A stretch of DNA of 64,000 bases from Ephemerocybe angulata (lineage: Eukaryota > Basidiomycota > Agaricomycetes > Agaricales > Psathyrellaceae): positions 62,001 to 126,000 of the forward strand of contig JAACJK010000111.1 in assembly GCA_013368325.1 (NCBI GenBank), written 5' to 3'. This document shows, one piece after another, positions 55,478 to 64,000 of the stretch (positions within the stretch are counted from its first letter, which is position 1; every line of letters begins with the position of its first letter). Position numbers and translations under genes: made by a program. Under the pieces are notes generated by a model, which saw nothing but the letters and a program-made list of their open reading frames with translations, searched no databases and had not been told where the DNA came from.

Positions 55478-56180
55478 ATGTCTATTATAATAGCGTACCA
55501 AGCCCACTCGCAGTCTAGGAGAAATGCGACGAGTATCATAACTCCTTCCTCCTCGATGCCAACCCTGCTATGGACACTGTACTCAAGAACAGCGAGGCTC
55601 AAGGCCTTCCCAATATCGCTGTCACCCCGGCGCAGGGCAAGTTCTTGAACTTGCTTGTGAAGGCCACGGGCGCTAAGCGGGTTCTGGAGGTCGGCACACT
55701 TGGCGGGTATGTACCTATTTTGATGTATTTCGTTTGTGTTCCTGACTTGATAACCAGGTACTCCACGATTTGGCTTGCCAGGGCCATCCCTGAAGGCGGG
55801 CTCGTGACGACGCTCGAGCTCGACCATGCCAAGGTATATCTCACCTCCACCTCGCTCTATACCATATCGCTTGCTGATTGTTCAATACCATTGGCTGTAA
55901 CTCATGGCAGGTCGCAACTGAGAATACCTCCAACGCCCGGGTTGCGGACAAGGTTGACTTGATCGTTGGTCCCGCGGCTGAGTCCGTCAAGAAACTTGGG
56001 CCCAACTCGTCCTACGACTTCGCCTTCATCGATGCGGACAAGGAAGGGAACCTTCTCTACTTCCAGGAAGCCAAGCGTCTTGTTAAGAGCGGTGGTACTA
56101 TTGTAAGTGAATTGCTATGTAGTGGGTTCATTATGGATCTTTGCTAAAGGAGATTCCTTCCGTTTAGATTGTAGATAATG
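55478..56180 (+). pseudogene. SAM-dependent O-methyltransferase, 3'-truncated
   Basis: The reading frame encodes a caffeoyl-CoA/catechol-type O-methyltransferase (PF01596-like), which transfers a methyl group from S-adenosylmethionine to a hydroxyl. Landmarks are YHNSFLLDANPAMDTVLKNS, the SAM-binding motif VLEVGTLGGYSTIWLARA, LVTTLELDHAKVATENT, the metal-binding FIDADKEGN and GGTIIVDNVCRAG. Introns are at about 55708-55758, 55834-55911 and 56104-56167. The last roughly 60 residues of the family are missing: sequence after 56200 shows no match. The start at 55478 is out of frame by one base; an extra A in the run 55522-55524 would correct it. It is probably a 3'-truncated pseudogene. Confidence 0.8.
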
Positions 56181-56649
56181 TCTGTCGTGCAGGTCGAGGC
56201 CGGGTTTGTCGTGAACCTTGGATCGCCAGTGTACAGTATATGACGCATCCCAAAATGTGCTTTGTCTACCGACTGCGGACTACGGGTCCTCGTAGCTGGG
56301 ACGTACGCCTTTCATCCATACACCAAATTGAACGGGACTCCGCCTTACAGAAGGGGCCTCTAGCACGGGAAAGGATGTACGTGAGCTTCGCGCATGCGTA
56401 CGCAGCACCACAGTACCGTCCCGCGTGTGTCGAGTGGCTAGCGGGTAAAGGGGCGTAGCGGTGAGATAGAAGTCCACTCAGGAAAGGGTATCTTCGAGGG
56501 TTGGCTACAGAAATCGGTGACAGGACGTGGTAGCTGGGAGATGCAGAGCAACGTCCATCATAATATTACTGAGTGTCTGAGCGCCCTCGCAACTGAACTT
56601 AGCCACATTACTTCGTGTACGCTTGAGAGATCATACTGACGCACCCGTT
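56181..56649. other. intergenic stretch
   Basis: The O-methyltransferase homology ends and no further gene is supported. Confidence 0.3.
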
Positions 56650-58291
56650 CTAACCTATAACTTCGAAATCCTCCCCTACATTCACCCCAGACTTGCACGG
56701 CGGCGGCTGAGCCTCCCTCCCCATCGTACCCTGCTTCCCCTCTGGCTTCAGTTTCGCAATGATAAACTCTTTCTTGAGACGTCCCATACAGTTCAGCCAA
56801 GACACAAAAAGCATCAGCAATTGTAGAGCTGCTCGCTCCGTCTCTTCCGGTCGCATCCCCTCGACTAGCTCGTGGACTTTCTGGATAGCGGCCAGGCTGG
56901 CCTGGCGCATTGCAGCCCGCTGAGTGTCGTCCGCATTTTCGAGAAATATTTTTGTTGCTGCCATTTCCAGTTCGAAGTTCTTGGCGGAAGATGGACTTTT
57001 AATGCCCGCTGAAAGAATCCCGTAGAGGTAGGCGTTGGCCTCGTCAACGCTGAGTTGAGAAAAGTCGGTTCCGTGAACTGAGACGAGTTCGGCGTCTTTC
57101 TTCACAGCGTTGACGAGCAACACCAGGGCTTCTACATTGTTTTTCATAGCATCAAGTACCCGATAGAAAAGACTTGCTGTTAAGGCAAGTAGAACTGCGG
57201 TATGTGCACGTCGTAAGCCAAAATACCGGAGTTTGTCAGGGGGGAGTGCGTACGAACCGAATATGAGACCTGTGAGCTTCGATCGCGGCGAGCCGTCTGC
57301 TCTAAGCCAGGAAAAACGTTCTGTTTTGTTTAAACTCGGGACCCTGGGCAGGGTTTAAACCAGGAAAGTTTAAACTGCGATTTAAACTCTTCTGATCAAA
57401 TCACTCGTAGACAAAATTGTCGTGACGATCAGCACCTCTTCAGACCGCTGAGCGTATCCCTAAGGCCAGAACAAGGTCATAGACCACTGCCACCAGACCC
57501 ACGTAGATAAGCGCCCGCCGTGAATACATAACATGTTGATATTCGGCCCTACTACTGATGGGAGTTTTGTATTGTGTTCAGCTGGCGGGGTATGTCAGGG
57601 TCCTCATTTCCGGGGCTGTATCCCTGTGACCACTGCTCCCAGTACATCGATTGTTCATGCATTCTATACGGAATGATGACGGAAATAGTATTCTGCAGCT
57701 TTTGGGGCATATAGTGAACGTCCCAATCCTCTCCACTGTATAGATTTGGAAGAAATAAGTGCCTTATCAGCTCCCGATGGGTCCTTCACCCCGCCAGCTG
57801 AACACAATACAAAACTCCCATCAGTAGTAGGGCCGAATATCAACATGTTATGTATTCACGGCGGGCGCTTATCTACGTGGGTCTGGTGGCAGTGGTCTAT
57901 GACCTTGTTCTGGCCTTAGGGATACGCTCAGCGGTCTGAAGAGGTGCTGATCGTCACGACAATTTTGTCTACGAGTGATTTGATCAGAAGAGTTTAAATC
58001 ACAGTTTAAACTTTCCTGGTTTAAACCCTGCCCAGGGTCCCGAGTTTAAACAAAACAGAACTGGTTACAGCTAAGCCGAATCCGTGCCCATATTCCAGGC
58101 TCCCGGGAAGGGTAGGGTGACCATTTGGGCGGCAGTGCCGTTGATACTGGTCGTGTCAGAAAAGGGCTTGAAGCGATGGCACTGCGCTGTGCGGTCCTTA
58201 GAGCAGGAAAGGCATTGGGGTTGATCCGGCGTTTCAAGGAGGATGCGACACGGGAAGAAATGGCGAGTCGTGGACGGATGAGTGGAAGCAT
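56650..58291 (-). pseudogene. putative mitochondrial protein gene split by a fold-back element
   Basis: Two open frames on the minus strand read as one gene interrupted by an insertion. The first (58291-58072) starts MLPLIRPRLAISSRVASSLK, rich in Arg and Ser and lacking acidic residues, as in mitochondrial presequences, and runs to GIWARIRL. The second resumes at about 57308 with RADGSPRSKLTGLIFGSYAL, a hydrophobic helix (TAVLLALTASLFYRVL) and a helical C-terminal domain ending at 56650. Reading across the empty site keeps the frame with no loss, because CTAAGCC is duplicated on both sides of the element. The uninterrupted protein would have about 295 residues. I recognise no family. The ATG at 57147 could still give a shortened protein. 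Confidence 0.7.
57309..58070. mobile_element. 762-bp fold-back element with 274-bp arms
   Basis: Arms 57318-57591 and 57788-58061 are inverted repeats matching at 273 of 274 positions around a 196-base spacer. Each arm begins GTTCTGTTTTGTTTAAAC and holds four TTTAAAC-type motifs in its first 75 bases. The element with its 9-base non-matching tips is flanked by CTAAGCC at 57302-57308 and 58071-58077. There is no coding capacity. It interrupts a gene. Confidence 0.9.
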
Positions 58292-59092
58292 GGCGTGAGG
58301 CTGGAGCGAAGGGGTGGAGGGAAGAGGGAAGAAACGGGTACCAGCAGCGCCGCATCATCATCGCTATCAGATCATGGCACAAATTCACACAAATTCTAAT
58401 TGGCTCGTGGCAACTTGAAGGCGCCCGTTTGAGCGCCAAACATAGCAAGCCCCTATTTGGATGTAATCCTACCTTCTTGTGCTCAGCAACATCAATAACT
58501 AGTCAGGTCTACGTTTCAAACTCTTACATTCCGACGGACATCTTGCAGCACGACTAACGATGGCTCTTTTATTATGCTGTGTCTAGCTGTGTCGCTCCAC
58601 TGTTCCTGTGGCCGCGATTCGGTATAAGCCATTGTACTTATAATGATCAGCCTTCAGGCAAATCCGAGTCGTCCGACAACCTGCCATCTATGATGGCGTC
58701 TTCCATTTATCATTAGTTCAAAGCATCACATTATATCCTAGGACCCCCGGCCATTTGAGTATGACAACCCGGCATTCATCTCCAGAACGCACGAGACCCA
58801 AAGCTCTGATCTTATGACTCTGGCTCACCCAACTCCCTGATTGCAGTCGCGGTTGTGTGGAATGATCTACCAGCGTGGGTCAGGAAGGATTGACTAAATG
58901 TATACATTTCAATTCACTAAAACACCAACTCTAGTCCATGGACGGTTCTGCGAGACCGTCCCACCCCGGCAAGCACAACTAATACAACAGGGAGGTGAGC
59001 ACCATCGACACATCTGTGGTGTTGCGTCTTTGTATGACGTTTGAATCAGCGTCCGCCTATCTGGATCGAAGGAGTCCTACCGCCTACCAATC
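58292..59092. other. intergenic stretch
   Basis: Nothing beyond the upstream region of the split gene can be supported. Confidence 0.3.
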
Positions 59093-59410
59093 TCAAGTAA
59101 TGACCCAAGTGCCGGAGCCCTCAACGCTGATTGCTGGGTCAACATGGTTGGATGCAGGGAGGTTACCGGTGATGATAGGCCCATTGTCAATCCTGATGTT
59201 GATCGTGGAGGCGCCAATGCGGCCAGTGAACGAGCGAGTCATAGCGAGATCGGATTCGGACCCATATGCGATGGTCGCAACGGCTTCGATTGGGCCAATG
59301 TTCGGGTTGATGCTCCCAGCATAGATGTAGTCATCACCGTCAATCTTGAAAGTCGCAATGAACTTGTAGCCGTTCGTAGAGATGAAGGATCCTTGTGCGT
59401 TCTCGGACAT
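59093..59410 (-). CDS. small beta-rich hypothetical protein
   Basis: The frame encodes 105 residues starting MSENAQGSFISTNGYKFIAT. The pattern of alternating hydrophobic and polar residues (FKIDGDDYIYAGSI, AVATIAYGSESDL, STINIRIDNGPIITGNL) suggests an all-beta fold, and it ends SVEGSGTWVIT. No signal peptide, Cys or membrane segment is present, so it is probably cytosolic. An acceptor-like CTCACCACAG lies 10 bases upstream of the ATG, and a plausible donor about 70 bases further, suggesting a 5'-UTR intron. I recall similar short basidiomycete proteins but no named family or function. The frame is intact. Confidence 0.6.
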   Translation of the reverse strand: MSENAQGSFISTNGYKFIATFKIDGDDYIYAGSINPNIGPIEAVATIAYGSESDLAMTRSFTGRIGASTINIRIDNGPIITGNLPASNHVDPAISVEGSGTWVIT

Positions 59411-60710
59411 GATATCCCGGATCTGTGGTGAGCGAAGAAATTAGCTTGGTGGTAGGGACGCCGTTGAGCCTAGGGTTGGCTCACAGTCAGTTGCTTGAGG
59501 AGTGAAAGTGATGGTCGTTGAGCGTTGCCAACTTCCAAGTCACTTCGAGTGGCCTTAAATACAGTTCCATGGCCATTGAGTATGGTATCAGAATTACCCA
59601 CAGTATCGATTAAGTTAATTTCGTAGCACCGTTACTCCACAATCACACTCTATCGCCTCAGATGCTTTCAGTGTCGAGTCGATTAAGTGGACCTCAGCTC
59701 GGAGGGGTATTTTGGCCGCGACAGTGGCGCTTTGATGTGTCACAGAAGTTCTCTCTTTTGAACCAATCGTGTCCAGGTCTCCGGGTGCACCAGTGGAGAC
59801 GCTCCTGACTGCCCAATTGGTAGACCTACTCCCCACGGCCGAATACTACTCATATTGGTAAGGGACTGCTAAGCATCAGTACTTCTCAGCGATCATGCAG
59901 TGAAATTCTCCGGGGATGGCCATTGGATTGTATAGACACTGGGTTTCGCCGAGACTTCTGAAGTCTAGTTGTGACGATTCCATGCTGACTGTTCACTGTC
60001 TTCATACTAAACTAGGCAGCACATAACCACACATAGTAGGAAATACTGGCTTGGATGCCCTTTCAAGTTATTTAATAGTGTTAGGGCTAACCTTCGAATA
60101 TCTCGGACATACATAAACACCAGGGCCTGGACCAGCGCGCATAACATTGGGGGCGTAAATCAGAGATATGTACGAGGATTCGGACTCGATATGTAAGCAG
60201 GCAGTTCAAGAGCATAACTATCCACTCGATCTTTCCTAATACGAGCGGTGAAATTGTTGAGCGCCCACACAAGCGCTCGTTGACGTCGCAAGCTATTTCT
60301 TTTATGGCATGGTCCCGTTTTATGGAGTGTCTGCCTTCTAGTTCCTAGTATTATATTTGCATTTGCCTCCTAGTCCACATATCTATGTGTCAGTAAATTA
60401 CCTATCTCCTATTCTTTACCTATGTAACCCTGTACTCGTGTGCTCCCTTCTCTGATCATTTATCCATCTGAGCATATCCTTACGTCGTACACAGGTATCC
60501 ATACCGAGCCTGATCTCGCATACCTTCGCATTCGCCTGTGACTTTAACAGAAGTCACAAGTGCTTCTAGGGCTGTACATATTTTGCAGCGCGTTTCAATG
60601 ATGTGCTCTTAGTTACCATTAAATTTTGGGTTGCCAAAGCTGAAGGCAAGAGAATCGGCTAGTAATAGATAATGGGATGAAGCAAGATACATAATATCGC
60701 ACGACATGCT
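59411..60710. other. intergenic stretch, partly duplicated
   Basis: No gene is supported. About 60140-60245 resembles 33030-33130, and from about 60490 the sequence follows the segmental duplication. The sequence between (about 60250-60490) has no counterpart there, whereas the other copy has the degenerate secreted-protein gene at that place. Confidence 0.45.
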
Positions 60711-61132
60711 TCATTTCGTGAGACCTATTTTGTGCCCCGTCTTGTCCTTATGGGCGGTGACCTGGTATAATTAATTAGGGCGGGCCTGTCTATGAAGCCA
60801 CGGAGATACTAACCTTCGCGTATTCCGAAAAGGTCTGACCGCAATTCGGGGCCTGGCACGTCCATTTTGATGTGCGCCTGGTAAGCTCGTCCACAAGGTC
60901 CCTCGTCGATATATCAACGAGAAGGTTCCGAGCGCCGAGGATGTCGTCTCCATAGTTGCGTGTAGCCAGGTCGTCGATGTAATCCCTTGCTTCGAAGTCA
61001 TCCTGTCAGGTTCCAGTTAGTGATCTGCATTCGACTGAAATTATGGAGAGAACCTCATACATCGTAGTGGGCTGTGACAGACGATGCCAATGCGAGTGCG
61101 ATGGGCAGAATGGCAAAAATAGAGACGCGCAT
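60711..61132 (-). CDS. small secreted protein with a C2H2 zinc finger, copy 2
   Basis: This is the near-identical duplicate of the gene at 33760-34178, with the same three-exon layout, the same signal peptide (MRVSIFAILPIALALASSVTA) and the same last exon ending GHKIGLTK. The second exon differs at a few positions. The finger reads WTCQAPNCGQTF here, so both Cys are kept. The upstream region is also duplicated, including a TATA-like TATAAAAG on the minus strand about 60 bases before the start. The MITE lies about 500 bases upstream. Both copies look functional. Confidence 0.78.
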
Positions 61133-61631
61133 GTTGACTACAGCGGGGAGGTTGGTTTATTTGTTTGAAGTAGCTTGAGAGATGGTCGTTCGCTTTTATA
61201 CACCGGTGGTCGCAGACCCTGAGCTCAATCCTACCTCCGTTGGGAAGACTGCGGATAATAATACATAAACGGTTCAGCTGACACGCTGAGCCAGGCTGGG
61301 CCCTGGAGACACAGTGGGGAGAATCATCTGCTAGGAGTCAGTCAGCTCCCGCTCAGACGTGTTGAGTATCGCGCACAACGGCGCGCCGATGTGATTATCT
61401 TTTGATGTCGCGTTTGGGTGGGAGCGCTTGGAGAATAAGCGTCTCCGCTTGGACTCCGGGCTCTCCAATACTGCTTTCAGCACATGGTATCTGGAGCTAG
61501 CTGGGGCCCGGTGATCTCTACTGAAATTGGGGGGAGTTCCTGTCTCAATTTGCATGTAGCACAGTGTCGAAGCACCGCATGAACCCGTTTGGCTATCGAC
61601 CAGAGGACCGACTCAACAGGTCGCTATCGAG

Positions 61632-61741
61632 TAGTCTCGGCTACCCATCCGTTTGCGTTCGCTTATCCAAAAATGGAGTCGTTGGCGGTGGCGACTCCAT
61701 TTTTGGATAAGCGAAAGCAAACGGATTGGTAGCCGAGACTG
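61632..61741. mobile_element. 110-bp hairpin MITE
   Basis: The insertion is a near-perfect palindrome: arms of about 50 bases start TAGTCTCGGCTACC and end GGTAGCCGAGACTG, with the inner stem TTATCCAAAAATGGAGTCG and a loop of about 10 bases. GCTATCGAG is repeated exactly on both sides (61623-61631, 61742-61750). The other copy of the segmental duplication has only one such site, so the empty site is known. Confidence 0.93.
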
Positions 61742-61887
61742 GCTATCGAGCTTTGTATGTAGATATCTGCAAAGACTATTTATTGCACAGTACTTATATA
61801 TAGAAGCCTCATCATGATCAGCCTCAATACGTATCTACACAGAGATCTCCTGGCTCCAGGGTTAACTGCAAGCCCCGCTGATGGTAA

Positions 61888-62175
61888 CGCATTGCCGAGA
61901 TTGTTGAGTAGCGCGGGAAGCTCGGGATGACCATGAGGAATATGAGGCACGGCCTGCTGCAGAAATTTGGTTGCCTCCGTCAGCGCTGAGAGCTCCCCTG
62001 TCCTTTTGAAGTTGCAGAGATGCTCAATGCCCTGGTCATGGAGACGACCCCCGAGATCTACTTGGGTATATTAAGCCCACATGTCCATTCTCCATAAATG
62101 CAACACTCACCATCCGGCACATGAACTGCTTCTGCTGTTGTCTCGTTGGTGGTAAGGGAGCTGCCGTCTGTGAGT
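61888..62175 (-). pseudogene. TPR gene fragment
   Basis: On the minus strand two short exons read TTAEAVHVPD (about 62115) and, after an intron, VDLGGRLHDQGIEHLCNFKR, TGELSALTEATKFLQQAV and HPELPALLNNLGNAL. This is the N-terminal end of a TPR-CHAT-type protein like the one at 43473. The match stops exactly where the segmental duplication begins at 61887, so the rest was lost at that junction. Confidence 0.65.
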
Positions 62176-64000
62176 CAGTTTTCATATAATGGGTCAGAAA
62201 GGTAGAATAGTCAGGCGTACCTTCGATGTTCCATGGTCTGTCTTCTGAGATACAAGGTAGATGTAAGGGGCGCAATCCGTGTCGTGTCGGACTGTACCGT
62301 CTCAGTATACTCTACGCCATAATATATGAGGTAATTGAAAGGAATGTGATCATGCGCTCTCATGCTGCATTGCCTGGAGCACTGCCCTGTCCTCATGCTC
62401 GTGCACTAGTACGCGCCACCGTTGATATGAAATGGGGCCTCGCAAGTTCCACAGCCGCCCCACTGTATCTCATCTTCCGCAGACTCACAGACGGTTCCAA
62501 TTGCGCGGACTCCAGCGTTCTCGGTGAAGATATAAACTGTTTTCTAAGATGATATCGAATAGAAGTTGACTCTCAGAGAGTATGAAGCGGAGGCAACATA
62601 CCGATGCGGCGATAGAAAGCGATAGGATATGTTCATCATTCACATTGTATCACGGGCGTCTATTTGATATGATCAATCGATAAGACCCTGTGTGGTCTGT
62701 TAGGCTATGCTCTGGTGAAAGTATACAAAGTTCAGTCACCTTCTTCGAGCCAAATGAAATCGAACGTGTCGTGCAGTCGTGCCGACCTTCGGAAGAGAAG
62801 AAGGAATGGGGACGACGGAGAACCTGGAAATCTGAAAGAGAGGCAGGAAGTTGGGTCGGGACTGAGCCTGGGCCAAACAAGTGCGGACTGTCCAGACATA
62901 CTTGAAAACTACCTCAAAGTATCCGCCGTTGCCCTTGAAGCTTGGGTGCCAGATAACGGCTGTGGCAAGGAATGACCTGGGCGTCTATTTCATTCGGTGG
63001 ACTAAGTGGACACCGATATGATGGATTGGACATGTGCCGCAGTCCCTGGCATTCATATCACCGCTGGTGCTCCCAAAACTGGGTCTCTGGGGATTCGAAC
63101 CATCGAAAATCGCCATAAAGCTTGTTTTACACGAGGAGGATTACAGTCTTCTGCGAGATTGGAGAAGATCACGTTCTGTCAGCATACGGTACAAGTCCCC
63201 GCAGAGGATGTCACGCATTTCATCTAGGTAGAGGCTATACTGAACTCTAGGGTCATTGAAGCAAGGCCCGGCGCTGAATTACTCAGAAATATGGTACATG
63301 GTGGGCCTTTCAGCGACGGGCTCACACACACACGGGCTCGCTCAGACACCGTTAAAATGTCTGAGGTGCGTTTGATATTTGACTGAGGGGAATACGGGAC
63401 GACCCGTGGAAACTTGACCGGGAGCTGTCCGTCTGAGACGTTCGTGACCGGTAACTGAAGAAAGACTGGGAATAAAGTTACTTGAGTACGTACTTTTTTG
63501 CCTGCAAGCATGACCCAAGTTATCCGTGTTAACTTGGTCGTTTTTCTAACTTTCCCTCAAGTAAACTTGGCAAAACAATGTATGTAAGAATATAGTTGCT
63601 CCTCGTCCATTACATTTCTTGTTTTGTGTTCCCTTAGTGTTTATTCCAAATTTATTCACTGTTCTGTATGTGTTGGTAGCTTGGAGGACGGGGAAATCCA
63701 TTTGCAGGAGGAGCCGTGCGACAGTGGACAGTGTGTCGCTCAGTTTCTCGCCCTTCTACTCGGTCATATGCCCTCGTTTTTTTAGTAAGCGAATTTCACA
63801 TTATATCCTGGCATTCTTTAGTATAGATAGGAGGCGCTAAAACGCTCAGGTGCGAAGTACCAGGGGTACGGAAAATCTGATCAGGCACGTAGCATTAATT
63901 GTCCATGCATCATCAGAATGGGTTAAGTTCTGGACTTGGTTGAGGTGTCGAGTATATTAGGTGTCAGATTATATACAGTGGTGTACTAACACACCCAGTG
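62176..64000. other. gene-poor right end
   Basis: I find no supported gene in these 1.8 kb. At 63475-63569 the sequences AAGTTACTTGAG and CTCAAGTAAACTT form an inverted repeat around an inner pair AAGTTAT/GTTAACTT, possibly another small hairpin element. Confidence 0.3.

Larger units (their letters stand above)
60505..61887. repeat. segmental duplication, copy 2
   Basis: This is the partner of about 33570-34812 in direct orientation, with roughly 95% identity and an added 110-bp MITE at 61632-61741. Confidence 0.9.

Noticed and set aside
56650..57147. A free-standing 165-residue gene starting at 57147
   Set aside because: The frame continues upstream of this ATG without a stop up to the fold-back element and joins in frame with 58291-58072, so it is the C-terminal part of a split gene.

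Overview
This window is nuclear DNA of a mushroom-forming basidiomycete (Agaricomycetes). The evidence is short introns of about 45-65 nt with GT/AG ends, and gene families I know mainly from Agaricomycetes: Plavaka transposases, RecQ-like transposon helicases, DUF6533 seven-helix proteins, DUF6532/DUF6589/DUF6698 proteins, TPR-CHAT proteins and small secreted proteins. An AA9 lytic polysaccharide monooxygenase suggests a plant-litter or wood decayer. No tRNA, rRNA or CRISPR array was seen. Family names come from reading translations and memory, not from a database search.

Layout. 1-3.6 kb: a Plavaka transposase cut by the window edge, paired head-to-head with a DUF6698-type gene. 4.3-12 kb: a broken DUF6533 3' end, a proline-rich protein, a two-module Cys/His-rich protein, a truncated LINE, and a decayed DUF6533 gene holding a tRNA-like SINE. 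13.3-14.6 kb: a nine-exon AA9 gene. 15,192-29,122: the centrepiece, a 13.9-kb DNA transposon with 116-bp terminal inverted repeats and a 9-bp target duplication. It carries four genes: DUF6532-type, Plavaka transposase, RecQ-like helicase and DUF6589-type. It now looks immobile: a 503-bp MITE sits in the transposase and the helicase has an in-frame stop.

29.6-43 kb: a single-module Cys/His-rich paralogue, two C2H2 zinc-finger paralogues, a Pro-rich repeat protein, small secreted C2H2 proteins, an intact-looking DUF6533 gene and another small secreted protein, separated by fold-back elements and decayed repeats. 43.5-46.6 kb: a complete TPR-CHAT gene with its His/Cys dyad. 46.6-64 kb: mostly decayed or duplicated sequence, including a further secreted-protein paralogue, a DUF6533 gene, TPR-only relics, a truncated O-methyltransferase, a gene split by a 762-bp fold-back element, and a second copy of the secreted C2H2 locus carrying a 110-bp hairpin MITE.

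The window reads as a gene-poor accessory region shaped by transposition and local duplication. Four genes are broken by exactly one missing base in a homopolymer, which suggests consensus errors in the assembly rather than four independent inactivations.
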